Assembly: GCA_003215415.1 (NCBI GenBank)
Contig: QCKK01000003.1
Span: 38,099-102,098, forward strand
Reading direction: 5' to 3'
Source: Prochlorococcus sp. AG-409-N21
GTDB taxonomy: Bacteria; Cyanobacteriota; Cyanobacteriia; PCC-6307; Cyanobiaceae
DNA length: 64,000 nucleotides
The position numbers and the translations under genes were made by a program. The notes beneath the pieces are model-generated. The model was not told the origin of the DNA and ran no database searches. It saw nothing but the letters and a program-made list of their open reading frames with translations. Below are positions 47,346-54,881 of the stretch, piece after piece. Each line of letters begins with the position of its first letter. Within the stretch, counting starts at the first letter, position 1.

Positions 47346-47819
47346 ATGACTTCAAGATTCTTTGCAACAATAGCCCTACTTATTATTCTCTTCTTCCCGT
47401 TTCAGCCTTCAATGGCTGCAATGGATTATGCAAAACAAGTTTTGATAGAAAAGGATTTTTCCAATAGAGACCTTCGTGGTGTAACTTTTAATCTTGCTAA
47501 TTTACGTATGTCAAATTTTTCTGGTAGTGATCTGGAGGGAGCTAGTTTGTTTGGAGCAAAATTGGATGATACTGACTTAAGTAATACTAATTTAAGAGGA
47601 TCGACTTTAGATTCAGCTGTGTTTAATGGAACGAATTTGCAAAACTCGAATTTGGAAGACTCATTTGCTTTTAATACTAAATTTGACAATGTCAATATAG
47701 ATGGGGCTGACTTTACAAATGTACTTTTAAGAGGTGATGCGATTAAATCCTTATGTGAAGTTGCCAGAGGCAGTAATCCTGTTACTGGGAGAATCACATC
47801 CGAAACACTCGAATGCTAG
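47346..47819 (+). CDS. Exported pentapeptide-repeat protein
   Basis: The 157-residue protein has a signal peptide with cleavage after about F-Q-P-S-M-A-A, then about 13 pentapeptide units of the A(D/N)LXX type (for example F-S-N-R-D-L-R-G-V-T-F-N-L-A-N-L and L-S-N-T-N-L-R-G-S-T-L). These form a right-handed square helix. Two cysteines near the C-terminus (S-L-C-E and L-E-C) may form a disulfide. Such proteins are common in the thylakoid lumen; targets unknown. Confidence 0.88.
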   Translation: MTSRFFATIALLIILFFPFQPSMAAMDYAKQVLIEKDFSNRDLRGVTFNLANLRMSNFSGSDLEGASLFGAKLDDTDLSNTNLRGSTLDSAVFNGTNLQNSNLEDSFAFNTKFDNVNIDGADFTNVLLRGDAIKSLCEVARGSNPVTGRITSETLEC

Positions 47820-47885
47820 ATAATCAATATTTTATTATTATAATGTAATCACCTATTGTTTATATTCCTTTTTAGTCCTTTTATA

Positions 47886-48347
47886 TTAAGAGAGCTCTTC
47901 TATCTTGGAAGTTAATCGGGCCATGAACTCATCGTGACCTTGCTCTCCTGATAATCCAATTGGATAGCCACAGTCTCTAATAACATATGTTGAGGCAAGA
48001 TTTGTAACATTATTTTGTTCTACCTCTTTCACATTTTTATCTCCTGAAAGAATAAGTTCCAACCATAAGCCAGGGTTAAATGATGGATCTAGATTTTCAG
48101 CTACGGCCATAGCTAAAGCACCATCTTCCGAAACACCCATCGCAATTGCATTGCAAAATTTACCGGAGTAACTCTTAGCGATCTTTCGTTCTAATGATGA
48201 TATGTTTTGAGGGCTTCTATTATCTAAAGCAATAGCTCTTGTAGGATATATGTTTAGTATTAATACGACCAAAGTCGAGATAAGTAGATGTATACCAATT
48301 TTGTTTTGATTGAAAATTTTGGCTGATATCAGCTTTGATATAAGCAT
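47886..48347 (-). CDS. Conserved exported or anchored cyanobacterial protein
   Basis: From ATG 48347 the protein has 153 residues. The frame is open further upstream but that part is the tRNA-Ser gene read as codons. The N-terminus has a hydrophobic span (I-G-I-H-L-L-I-S-T-L-V-V-L-I-L-N-I) and A-I-A-L-D, consistent with a signal or anchor. The mature part holds C-N-A-I-A-M-G-V-S-E-D-G-A-L-A-M-A-V-A-E-N, which I recall as conserved in cyanobacteria. Two cysteines may pair. It lies just downstream of the tRNA. Confidence 0.7.
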   Translation of the reverse strand: MLISKLISAKIFNQNKIGIHLLISTLVVLILNIYPTRAIALDNRSPQNISSLERKIAKSYSGKFCNAIAMGVSEDGALAMAVAENLDPSFNPGLWLELILSGDKNVKEVEQNNVTNLASTYVIRDCGYPIGLSGEQGHDEFMARLTSKIEELS

Positions 48348-48364
48348 TGCAATCCTTTGAAAAA

Positions 48365-48451
48365 CGGAGGGGGTGGGATTCGAACCCACGATGCCCTTGC
48401 GGACATGCTGGTTTTCAAGACCAGAGCCATCAACCACTCGACCACCCCTCC
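48365..48451 (-). tRNA. tRNA-Ser (anticodon UGA), host of the integrated element
   Basis: Read on the minus strand, the 87-base gene has a 7-bp acceptor stem (GGAGGGG with CCCCTCC), discriminator G, an anticodon loop CTTGAAA with anticodon TGA, a long variable arm typical of tRNA-Ser (GCATGTCCGCAAGGGCATC) and T-arm GTGGG-TTCGAAT-CCCAC. Its 5' half (48412-48451) is duplicated at 57246-57285, so the present 5' half and promoter come from the mobile element, while the 3' half is the original chromosome. The gene appears intact. Confidence 0.97.
48412..48451. repeat. attL: 40-bp direct repeat, left copy (tRNA 5' half)
   Basis: These 40 bases, from the anticodon loop to the first base of tRNA-Ser, recur without mismatch at 57246-57285. 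A perfect repeat this long at the junction of a tRNA and an integrase gene marks an attachment site. Confidence 0.95.
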
Positions 48452-48481
48452 AGATTTGGACAGACGAGTTCTGTCAGATCC

Positions 48482-48490
48482 ATACTAGCA
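48482..48490 (-). promoter_or_regulatory. Candidate extended -10 promoter of tRNA-Ser, inside the element
   Basis: On the minus strand the bases read TGCTAGTAT, an extended -10 motif lying about 31 bases upstream of the tRNA 5' end. No good -35 is seen, which an extended -10 can tolerate. A dyad GACAGA / TCTGTC (48459-48464 and 48470-48475) lies between it and the tRNA. Confidence 0.4.
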
Positions 48491-48588
48491 ACTACCTTGC
48501 AATCACTAGTGACAGTGGGTTTCAAGAGTTTAGTAACCGTAGAAAGTTTTAAAGGCGTGGTCTTGCACTGATTCACTTTTCGTCTACC

Positions 48589-49779
48589 GTGACCCCTATA
48601 AGTGGTCCAAAAGTGGTCCAAAGTTCTTCGTTAACAAAAGGAGGTAAAACGGCTCTGGTTCGCAAAACCAGGGTCATAGACCTTGATGACTTAAATGGAT
48701 CCATAAGGGGTAAGGGAGTCCGTTTGAAGGTGGAACAGCGGTGTGATCAGCTTTATATAAGAGGTACTTTTGTCCAAGCTGACGGTAGTAGTAAGCGTCA
48801 AAGAATCCCTTTAGACCTGCCAAATGTTCCAGGCTCGCTATTAGAAGCAGAAAATCGAGTTATCCAATTTGCAGCTCTACTCCAACAGAAAGGAATTGTT
48901 CCTGATCCTCTTCCTTGGAAGGACAAATTCGAGCCAGAACATATCCCAGCGATACTCACAGTAGACAATGCAATTTCCCTTCTGCATCAGGACTTTTGGA
49001 AGGGAAAGCAAGGTACGAGTTCTCAGCGGCGGACATGGGACAGGCTTTATAACGAGATAAAGAAACTGGCCGATTTTGCCAGTGCTGAGATAACTGCTGA
49101 CTTACTAGTAGCCGTTGCAGAAGACAAAACTACCCCTGCAACCAAATCAAGACTTGAGATCTGCAAACAGTTCAAAAGATTAGGGAAACTTGCTGGATTG
49201 GAAGGATTAGATCGCCTTGATGAAATTAAAAATGGCTATGAACCACAACAACGAGAGTTCCCCGATGAGGAGCAATTAATAGAACTTGTAGAACAGCTTC
49301 GCAGCGATGAAAAGTGGGGTTGGTGCACAGCGGCATTGCTGCTCTATGGCTGCCGACCTAGTGAAGTCTTCTCTCTTCAGCCAAATAAAAATGGAACTGC
49401 AAAGGTATTAACTCTGAATAAGGCGAAGGCAATTAAGTTTCGAACCGCCCTAGCTCTACCCGCAGAATTAGTAGAGCCTCTAGGGATCTTTGACGTTAAA
49501 AGGGAGTGGGAATTTCTGAAAACGGAAGACTATGACTCATATGAAGCCAAGCGGCAAACTGACAGTTGGGGAGGTTGGCTTAAGCGCAACAGTGGTCATC
49601 TTGACCTGGATCTTTATGACCTAAGACACGCTTGGGCCATTCGGTCTATCAGAGCTAATCTCCAGACAGGACTCGCTGCAAAAACGATGGGCCATAACAT
49701 CGGACTGCATGTGAAAACTTATGCGAGTGCCCTAGATGAGGCTGACGTTGTAGCAGCTGCTAAAAACCTTATTAAGTAG
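48589..49779 (+). CDS. int: Tyrosine-recombinase integrase of the element
   Basis: The 396-residue protein has an N-terminal arm-binding and core-binding part (about residues 1-215) and a catalytic domain with Arg 256 (G-C-R-P-S-E-V), Arg 346 (L-Y-D-L-R-H-A-W-A), His 369 (M-G-H-N-I-G) and the nucleophile Tyr 378 (K-T-Y-A-S). The usual box-II His three residues before the second Arg is Tyr 343. It starts near the tRNA, as expected for an integrase that recombines within it. Two GTGGTCCA words overlap its first codons and may be its own binding sites, giving autoregulation. Confidence 0.94.
   Translation: MTPISGPKVVQSSSLTKGGKTALVRKTRVIDLDDLNGSIRGKGVRLKVEQRCDQLYIRGTFVQADGSSKRQRIPLDLPNVPGSLLEAENRVIQFAALLQQKGIVPDPLPWKDKFEPEHIPAILTVDNAISLLHQDFWKGKQGTSSQRRTWDRLYNEIKKLADFASAEITADLLVAVAEDKTTPATKSRLEICKQFKRLGKLAGLEGLDRLDEIKNGYEPQQREFPDEEQLIELVEQLRSDEKWGWCTAALLLYGCRPSEVFSLQPNKNGTAKVLTLNKAKAIKFRTALALPAELVEPLGIFDVKREWEFLKTEDYDSYEAKRQTDSWGGWLKRNSGHLDLDLYDLRHAWAIRSIRANLQTGLAAKTMGHNIGLHVKTYASALDEADVVAAAKNLIK
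48602..48620. repeat. Left pair of GTGGTCCA repeats (candidate integrase arm sites)
   Basis: GTGGTCCA occurs at 48602-48609 and 48613-48620, 11 bases apart, about one helical turn. A matching pair with the same spacing lies at 57174-57192 near attR. The left pair falls inside the first codons of the integrase gene. Confidence 0.6.
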
Positions 49780-49783
49780 AGCC

Positions 49784-50266
49784 ATGTATATCTTTACTAT
49801 CCAACCCGACTCATCCTTTGTTCAATCCAGGTTCGATAAAGAAGATAACTGGACCAAGCCAGTCAAGCTAAAAATATATTCGACTGCTGAGTTTGCATCT
49901 TTAACTGATGCACAGAAAATCGCACATTTTTCCGACGAAAGTGAAGAAGATTCAGATGATCCAGATCCAATGTGGATTATTGCTGCAGGAGATATAAGAG
50001 GTGATATAGGTTTTGAGCACGGTTTGTTTAGCGACTTATACCCTGAAAAATATGATCAATTAGAAGAAGAAGCCCAAGAACAAGAGGAGGAAGACCCTCG
50101 ATGGGCCCTCGTAGATGCTTTGGATAATGAGATTCTTAATGTTGCTTCTACTGACAAATGGGCTCTTGCATGGATTAACAACTTTTATGAGATATATGGT
50201 CTGGAGTTGGAAAGAATTGCATTTGATGACCCAAATCTAATCGTTACACATGACACTAAACAGTAG
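49784..50266 (+). CDS. Acidic hypothetical protein downstream of the integrase
   Basis: The 160-residue protein starts 4 bases after the integrase stop, so it is in the same transcript. It is very acidic, with E-E-D-S-D-D-P-D-P and E-E-E-A-Q-E-Q-E-E-E-D-P-R-W-A-L-V-D-A-L-D-N-E. No domain is recognised. Acidic small proteins next to mobile-element genes can be DNA mimics or partners of host proteins, but nothing here proves that. Confidence 0.6.
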   Translation: MYIFTIQPDSSFVQSRFDKEDNWTKPVKLKIYSTAEFASLTDAQKIAHFSDESEEDSDDPDPMWIIAAGDIRGDIGFEHGLFSDLYPEKYDQLEEEAQEQEEEDPRWALVDALDNEILNVASTDKWALAWINNFYEIYGLELERIAFDDPNLIVTHDTKQ

Positions 50267-50411
50267 CTTCCTGTTCTAGAGATTTTATATACCTCTTTCT
50301 TTGACCACTATCGTGGGGTGAGACATACCAACCAGCAGCTAATCGGGTGTCTATTTCTTCAAAATCTGGCTGAGATTCCAAATTGAAGATCTTCTTACTT
50401 TGTCTTTTCAT
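50256..50411 (-). CDS. Possible 51-residue protein
   Basis: A short frame reads M-K-R-Q-S-K-K-I-F-N-L-E, then D-T-R-L-A-A-G-W-Y-V-S-P-H-D-S-G-Q-R-K-R-Y-I. It overlaps the end of the acidic protein gene by 11 bases. It lies downstream of the terminase-like gene on the same strand and could be the last gene of that set. Composition looks like protein, but the size makes it uncertain. Confidence 0.4.
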   Translation of the reverse strand: MKRQSKKIFNLESQPDFEEIDTRLAAGWYVSPHDSGQRKRYIKSLEQEATV

Positions 50412-50433
50412 GCCCTATTTATACCATATTGAG

Positions 50434-50886
50434 CTACATGTGGCTCGTATCTATAACTCTACCCCCTTCAATTGCGTTTAGTCGCTCTTGCATTAGCCGG
50501 AATTGTTCCTCTAACTTCCTATTGGTTAAACCGTCATTAACGATTGTATGAAGGTCGATTATGGCCTTTTCTTTTACATAATCCTTGCTCTTTGGACTCT
50601 CTATGATCTCGATTAGTTTATCGATTGCTGTAGGCAGATATTTTGCAGCCTTCAAATAGGACTGATCGATATGACTTTGGACTTCATTGTCTATGTAGGT
50701 ATTACATAAGGGATTCTGGTAAATCCACTTTTTGAAATTGTCAGGAGTGAGCCCCGCCGCTTCTGCACTTTGCTTCCAGTTTCCACCCATACTCCTAACA
50801 GCCAGTCCTGCCAAGACATTTGGAGGTAAGGAGGTGTGCTCAGCGATGCTGGGGCGACCCCGGCCCCGGAGCTCAGCGATAGTCAT
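50434..50886 (-). CDS. Terminase-small-subunit-like HTH protein
   Basis: The 150-residue protein has an HTH in the N-terminal half (G-N-W-K-Q-S-A-E-A-A-G-L-T-P-D-N-F-K-K-W) followed by helices (Y-L-P-T-A-I-D-K-L-I-E-I-I-E-S-P) and a C-terminal coiled coil E-E-Q-F-R-L-M-Q-E-R-L-N-A-I. HTH plus helical oligomerisation region is the layout of phage terminase small subunits and their HTH relatives. In satellites such a protein can redirect a helper's packaging. It could instead be a plain DNA-binding regulator. It overlaps the preceding gene by 4 bases (ATGA). Confidence 0.5.
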   Translation of the reverse strand: MTIAELRGRGRPSIAEHTSLPPNVLAGLAVRSMGGNWKQSAEAAGLTPDNFKKWIYQNPLCNTYIDNEVQSHIDQSYLKAAKYLPTAIDKLIEIIESPKSKDYVKEKAIIDLHTIVNDGLTNRKLEEQFRLMQERLNAIEGGRVIDTSHM

Positions 50887-51350
50887 AGAGGCTCGCTAAT
50901 TCCCCATGCACGGCGTGCTGCTCTTGCAGTTGCTTCACTAACTGGTGATGCCTGCAATCTTGCTGCTAGTGGTAGCTCTCCGAAGGCTTTGCTTTGAGCT
51001 CTAACCTGCTCAAAAGCCTCTTTTTCGGCTAAAAATTGTCGCTCTCGTTTGAGTTCTCTAATTCCTTCGCCTTCAGCATCACACTGGGAGGCGTACCAGT
51101 CCAGATCGGAATTCCTGTAGTGCTCAGCATCTGAAGGTAAAAATATCCCCTGTTGCATTCGCAACCTTGTGTCTTCTGGTAGAGGAGATGAACCCTGCCC
51201 CTCATTCCCTTTCATTTGTTGCCACAAAGCGGGGTCATTAGTTCGTATGGCCACCTCATATTTCATTGGAATTTCACCCTCTATTGGTGGAACAGGTTCA
51301 CCTGGGAAGGCTTGAGAGCAAAAGTCAACATATGCTTTTTGTGTAGACAT
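50883..51350 (-). CDS. Element protein of unknown function
   Basis: The 155-residue protein is polar, with an internal R-E-L-K-R-E-R-Q-F-L-A-E-K-E-A-F-E-Q-V-R helix and a C-terminal S-P-V-S-E-A-T-A-R-A-A-R-R-A-W-G. No known domain is seen. Tight packing with the terminase-like gene (4-base overlap) and the gene before it (zero gap) shows one operon, so it may have a packaging or regulatory task. Confidence 0.6.
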   Translation of the reverse strand: MSTQKAYVDFCSQAFPGEPVPPIEGEIPMKYEVAIRTNDPALWQQMKGNEGQGSSPLPEDTRLRMQQGIFLPSDAEHYRNSDLDWYASQCDAEGEGIRELKRERQFLAEKEAFEQVRAQSKAFGELPLAARLQASPVSEATARAARRAWGISEPL

Positions 51351-51635
51351 TTAGTGGCGGTAAAATGAGGGGTTACGATGATAGAGAGATGCCTCCCAGT
51401 TGGGAGATCTTTTGGAGAGTAGATACTCAGGACTTACATTCTGTTCTTGACACCTTCTGCCAGCCCAGTCAGCCCATTCCTTCTGACAATTAGGTGATGT
51501 TGGAAATAACCGAGCTGCGCACTTTGTACACTTCATGCTCAGCATCCATTCATCATAATTGTGCTTCCAGTCGCTCTCCAATTCAAGAAAGTGTACTTCT
51601 ACAATAATAACCCTTTCTTTAACTTCTGGCCTCAT
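51351..51635 (-). CDS. Small cysteine-containing element protein
   Basis: The 94-residue protein has C-T-K-C near the middle, then P-N-C-Q-K-E-W-A-D-W-A-G-R-R-C, four cysteines that could form a zinc site. There is no recognised family. It is first in the leftward set with the next two genes, whose start directly abuts its stop. Confidence 0.55.
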   Translation of the reverse strand: MRPEVKERVIIVEVHFLELESDWKHNYDEWMLSMKCTKCAARLFPTSPNCQKEWADWAGRRCQEQNVSPEYLLSKRSPNWEASLYHRNPSFYRH

Positions 51636-51899
51636 GTACTACACTAACGATTGCAGGAATTAATGTTCTTGTTATTATGTAAGTACCTAGGAACCTGATA
51701 TAAATATCACTTAATTCGCACCCTCCCCCTATTACTAGTACTGATATCAATAGGTTTAATAATTAAGAGCTTTTAGATAAGAAATAGTCAAGTTAAATAG
51801 CCTATACAAATCTATTGTAATACAGTAGCAGTTCCTAAAATAACAGTTAGAGGAACTTCCAGTATATAACTGAGTTCTTCTGTACTCTGAAATTCTATT
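51636..51899. other. 264-base AT-rich gap between divergent element genes
   Basis: No gene is supported. The gap lies between the leftward small-gene set and the rightward second recombinase, so it should hold both promoters. It includes a C-rich patch (CCCTCCCCC near 51717-51725). Confidence 0.5.
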
Positions 51900-52475
51900 A
51901 TGAAGTCCAATCGCTTCGGACAAGCCGAGGTATTGGAGAGTCAACAACTAGATCAGTTGATCGAAGCATTACCAGATCGAACTCATAAACCTTTAGCCAA
52001 TGTTCTTAGACGAACTGGTTGCAGGGTTAGTGAAGGACGACAACTGACTTGGGGTTGTATTTCCAAAAGCTCTGTTTTATTCCCATCCACAATCTGCAAA
52101 GGAAAACTCAAAACCAGAGAAGTCCCTTTGCATCCTGAACTTGCAAAAGTTCTTAATTCTTGGCGTACCAAATGGTCTGAGCTTCATGGTAGACAACCAG
52201 AATCAAATGATTTCCTCTTTCCTGGGAGAGATCCAGATCATCCGATAACAAGAAAGGCCTTTGATAAAGCTTTGCGAGCAGCCGCTCTTCAATTGCAAAT
52301 CAAAGGAACAAGTACACATAGTTTTAGAAGAAGTGCACTAAGTGCCGCTTCATCAAAAAATATTCCATTAAGAGATCTGCAGGAACTTTCTGGCCACCAA
52401 TCACTTGAAGTTCTTCAGAGATATTTACAGGTCTCCGATGAAGCTAAGAAAAAAGCTGCTATGGCTTTCGCTTAA
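51900..52475 (+). CDS. Second tyrosine recombinase, catalytic domain only
   Basis: The 191-residue protein is a complete catalytic domain: Arg 42 (G-C-R-V-S-E-G), a Lys around 69-71, His 140 and Arg 143 (T-H-S-F-R-R-S-A-L), His 166 (S-G-H-Q-S-L) and Tyr 175 (Q-R-Y-L-Q-V). No N-terminal core-binding domain is present. It might resolve multimers, act on other sites, or work as an accessory recombinase. It is unlike the main integrase and keeps the canonical box-II His. Confidence 0.9.
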   Translation: MKSNRFGQAEVLESQQLDQLIEALPDRTHKPLANVLRRTGCRVSEGRQLTWGCISKSSVLFPSTICKGKLKTREVPLHPELAKVLNSWRTKWSELHGRQPESNDFLFPGRDPDHPITRKAFDKALRAAALQLQIKGTSTHSFRRSALSAASSKNIPLRDLQELSGHQSLEVLQRYLQVSDEAKKKAAMAFA

Positions 52476-52484
52476 TCAATACTA

Positions 52485-52724
52485 TTAATCATCAAACTGT
52501 GCATATCCAACATTCTCAACAAGACTCCGATTAACCCCGTAATGAGAACAGAGTTGATCTATCGGGTCTCCTTCAGCTTCGGGGTCATATGCAATTCCCT
52601 CATAAAAAACCTCAAGTATTTCATCATCATCTTCATTGACTGAATACTTCTTCCCTAGCTCTTCTAAATGTTGCCTGACCTCTGCTGTATCAGGGAAGTA
52701 GACAACCATTATTGGATTAGCCAT
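52485..52724 (-). CDS. Small acidic element protein A
   Basis: The 79-residue acidic protein reads V-V-Y-F-P-D-T-A-E-V-R-Q-H-L-E-E-L-G, then E-G-D-P-I-D-Q-L-C-S-H-Y-G-V-N-R-S-L-V-E-N-V. The end resembles the C-terminal F-C-K-H-F-G-I-D-H-K-H-V of the divergent gene at 52838-53146, so the two may be paralogues. Function unknown; DNA mimicry or toxin-antitoxin-like pairing are only guesses. Confidence 0.55.
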   Translation of the reverse strand: MANPIMVVYFPDTAEVRQHLEELGKKYSVNEDDDEILEVFYEGIAYDPEAEGDPIDQLCSHYGVNRSLVENVGYAQFDD

Positions 52725-52837
52725 GGTCTACAGCCAAAGAACACTTTGCTTTAAAAACGATGATAAGCCCTATTAATGGGCCGAAATCCTCTATATGAAT
52801 AGGGCCGCCTTAATCTGTAGAGAAGCGAGTTAAAGAG
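52725..52837. promoter_or_regulatory. Shared upstream region with GGGCCG repeats
   Basis: This divergent region holds GCCC-TATTAAT-GGGC (52767-52781), a hairpin-like dyad, and GGGCCG at 52778-52783 and 52802-52807. A similar ATTAAGGGCCGCAAA word recurs at 53151-53165. The words may be operator sites for a common regulator of the small acidic genes. Confidence 0.4.
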
Positions 52838-53146
52838 ATGAAAAGAAAAAGGAAAAAGGAATCCACGATTATTGTTTGCTCCGAGGACCTGGATGAGCTT
52901 GAGGAGTACTTGAAGGGAACTGACTTGCCTTGGAGTTATGACGATGAACAAGATTGCGCTGTGATCGAGATCCTTATTTATGACTCAACTATTCCTGATG
53001 ATGTCTGGAAAGCATATGTCGAGCCCGATCCTGAGGGAGCAGATATCAACGAACTAACAGACTTCCGAGAGGAACAAGAAATAGCTTTCTGCAAACACTT
53101 TGGTATTGACCACAAACACGTGGCTCAACTAATGGCTCTGGATTGA
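52838..53146 (+). CDS. Small acidic element protein B
   Basis: The 102-residue protein has a basic start (M-K-R-K-R-K-K) and an acidic body (E-D-L-D-E-L-E-E-Y-L), with E-P-D-P-E-G-A-D-I-N-E-L and F-C-K-H-F-G-I-D-H-K-H-V-A-Q-L near the end. The last part resembles the divergent small protein at 52485-52724. No domain is recognised. Confidence 0.55.
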   Translation: MKRKRKKESTIIVCSEDLDELEEYLKGTDLPWSYDDEQDCAVIEILIYDSTIPDDVWKAYVEPDPEGADINELTDFREEQEIAFCKHFGIDHKHVAQLMALD

Positions 53147-53151
53147 CCTTA

Positions 53152-53325
53152 TTAAGGGCCGCAAACCTTCTTTTGCTCAACTCTCACCAGTAAGTCCCAA
53201 CAGGTCAGATCCGGAATATCATCACTTTCCTTAATTTGAATCATCCGCAAGGTTGGGGGGCATTTCTCAATAGAAACCTTCGCTATTCGCCTCTCTAAGC
53301 CTCTTAAATCCCCTTGAAGACTCAT
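53152..53325 (-). CDS. Possible 57-residue protein
   Basis: The frame reads M-S-L-Q-G-D-L-R-G-L-E-R-R-I-A-K-V-S-I-E-K-C, then T-L-R-M-I-Q-I-K-E-S-D-D-I-P-D-L-T-C-W-D-L-L-V-R. It lies downstream of the VapE gene on the same strand and may be the last gene of the replication set. It ends 5 bases after the stop of the convergent gene. Confidence 0.45.
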   Translation of the reverse strand: MSLQGDLRGLERRIAKVSIEKCPPTLRMIQIKESDDIPDLTCWDLLVRVEQKKVCGP

Positions 53326-53390
53326 ATTTAAAAACTCTTTTTCTGGAACAATTCTACTTCGCTAAACATCAAAAAATAGTGTTATTTCTT

Positions 53391-54881
53391 TCATAATTCA
53401 AAACCTCCTTCAATTCTTCTCCTTTCTGTCTCAGTGATATCTAGTTTGTCGTCACCTTGCTGAGACACGTCCCAACCAGATCCCACAAGGGATTTTGAGG
53501 ATGTCTCAGATGACTCAGATGTTTTCTTTTTTCTCAGCGGCGTCGTATGCCTATGGGTATTTATAGGTTCTTCTTTTTTCTTATTTTTATATGAGTCATG
53601 AGACACTCCCTCCACATCCGGTGCCCCCGCTGGGTTGAAGTCTGCCTCAGATAAAAATCTAACTTCTGAGTCATCTGAGTCAATTGCATTTAAGGGCTTA
53701 TGCCAGAACCTCACTCTTGAACCAGAAGAGACTCTCGTTTGATTGTCGTCACGAATACATCCCAATTGCCTTAGTGCTTGAGCTGCTTTACGTTGATCGG
53801 GTTTTTTAATTTGATTCTGGAAGAAGTTCAATCCATCAACTAAAGCTTGCGCAGTCGTGAATTTTTGGGGAGCTGTATAAAGCCACTTTGATAGTGGATC
53901 TAACCAAACATTTTCTTCTTCGAAGTTATTGTTGCGGCTATCAGATAGAGCTTGTTCTTCTTGACTCAAGTAAGGCTTTGCACCTTGCTCAAGAGCCATT
54001 AAGGCAGCTTTCCATAATTGGTCTCGATCTCTTTTTAACTTTCGAAGATCAAGTAGGACTCCCTTCGGATTAGCCAACTCAATGACGGGAAATCTTCTGC
54101 TACCCGTATCATCTTTAAGGAACCCATCAACATTATTTACGGTTCCAACTGTGATGCTGGGCCTCTTCCCCTCTACAAGATTTCGAAAGTAAGGCGGTCT
54201 GAATCTATCCTCCACAGAGCTAAGCAAAATTTTCAAGCTGCCTGTTTCTTTCTTGCCAGTGATTGACTCTAATTCTGCAATCTCATAAATCCAACATGTT
54301 TGGAAGAGCATTCTCAAGTCATTGTCTTTGTCTTGGGGGGTATCGCAGAACCAATCTCCTCCAAGTATTTTCCAAAAACTACTCTTCCCAATACCCTGCT
54401 CACCTTTAAGGACTACACAAGTATCAAACTTGGTACCAGGATTGAGAACCCTTTTAACTGCACCAATTAAGGTGATTTTCATAATCGTGTTAGATAAGGA
54501 ATCATCTACGCCCAAATAGTTTGTGGCAATCTGATCTATCTGCCCTACTAATACTTTTGGATCATTCTTAATTCGATCTAAGTATTCCCTTATTGGGTGG
54601 TATCGATTTTGCATTGCTGAATAAGTAAAAGCATCTTGCGCTAAATCTTTGCCGATAGTCCACCCCACCTCGCTGAGTCTTACGTGCAGTAATTCAAACT
54701 CCATTTGATCCACTGGCTTCCCATCAATTTCGGCCATCAATCTCAGTTCGTTCCACCTAAGACGATCCCCAAAACCTTTAGTAAGGAACTTGCTCAATTC
54801 ACCTGCTTTCAAACTTTGTGGTTGCTCTTTATCGTTAAAGCCTTCGGGAAAAACATCTCCAGTAGGAATTAGATCAACCAC
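53391..54881 (-). CDS. VapE-type P-loop ATPase / helicase of the element
   Basis: The 496-residue protein has the virulence-associated E domain: a helical N-terminal part, Walker A V-V-L-K-G-E-Q-G-I-G-K-S-S-F (about 157-169), an acidic Walker-B-like Y-E-I-A-E-L-E, a G-T-V-N-N segment and a sensor-like Arg in G-S-R-R-F-P-V. The last 90 residues are polar and probably disordered. VapE-like ATPases accompany primases in satellites and plasmids and probably unwind DNA at the element's origin. It overlaps the primase gene by 8 bases. Confidence 0.85.
   Translation of the reverse strand: MVDLIPTGDVFPEGFNDKEQPQSLKAGELSKFLTKGFGDRLRWNELRLMAEIDGKPVDQMEFELLHVRLSEVGWTIGKDLAQDAFTYSAMQNRYHPIREYLDRIKNDPKVLVGQIDQIATNYLGVDDSLSNTIMKITLIGAVKRVLNPGTKFDTCVVLKGEQGIGKSSFWKILGGDWFCDTPQDKDNDLRMLFQTCWIYEIAELESITGKKETGSLKILLSSVEDRFRPPYFRNLVEGKRPSITVGTVNNVDGFLKDDTGSRRFPVIELANPKGVLLDLRKLKRDRDQLWKAALMALEQGAKPYLSQEEQALSDSRNNNFEEENVWLDPLSKWLYTAPQKFTTAQALVDGLNFFQNQIKKPDQRKAAQALRQLGCIRDDNQTRVSSGSRVRFWHKPLNAIDSDDSEVRFLSEADFNPAGAPDVEGVSHDSYKNKKKEEPINTHRHTTPLRKKKTSESSETSSKSLVGSGWDVSQQGDDKLDITETERRRIEGGFEL

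Noticed and set aside
48348..48437. N-terminal extension of the 153-residue protein through the tRNA
   Set aside because: The extension is the tRNA-Ser gene read as codons; an internal ATG at 48347 gives a normal signal/anchor start.
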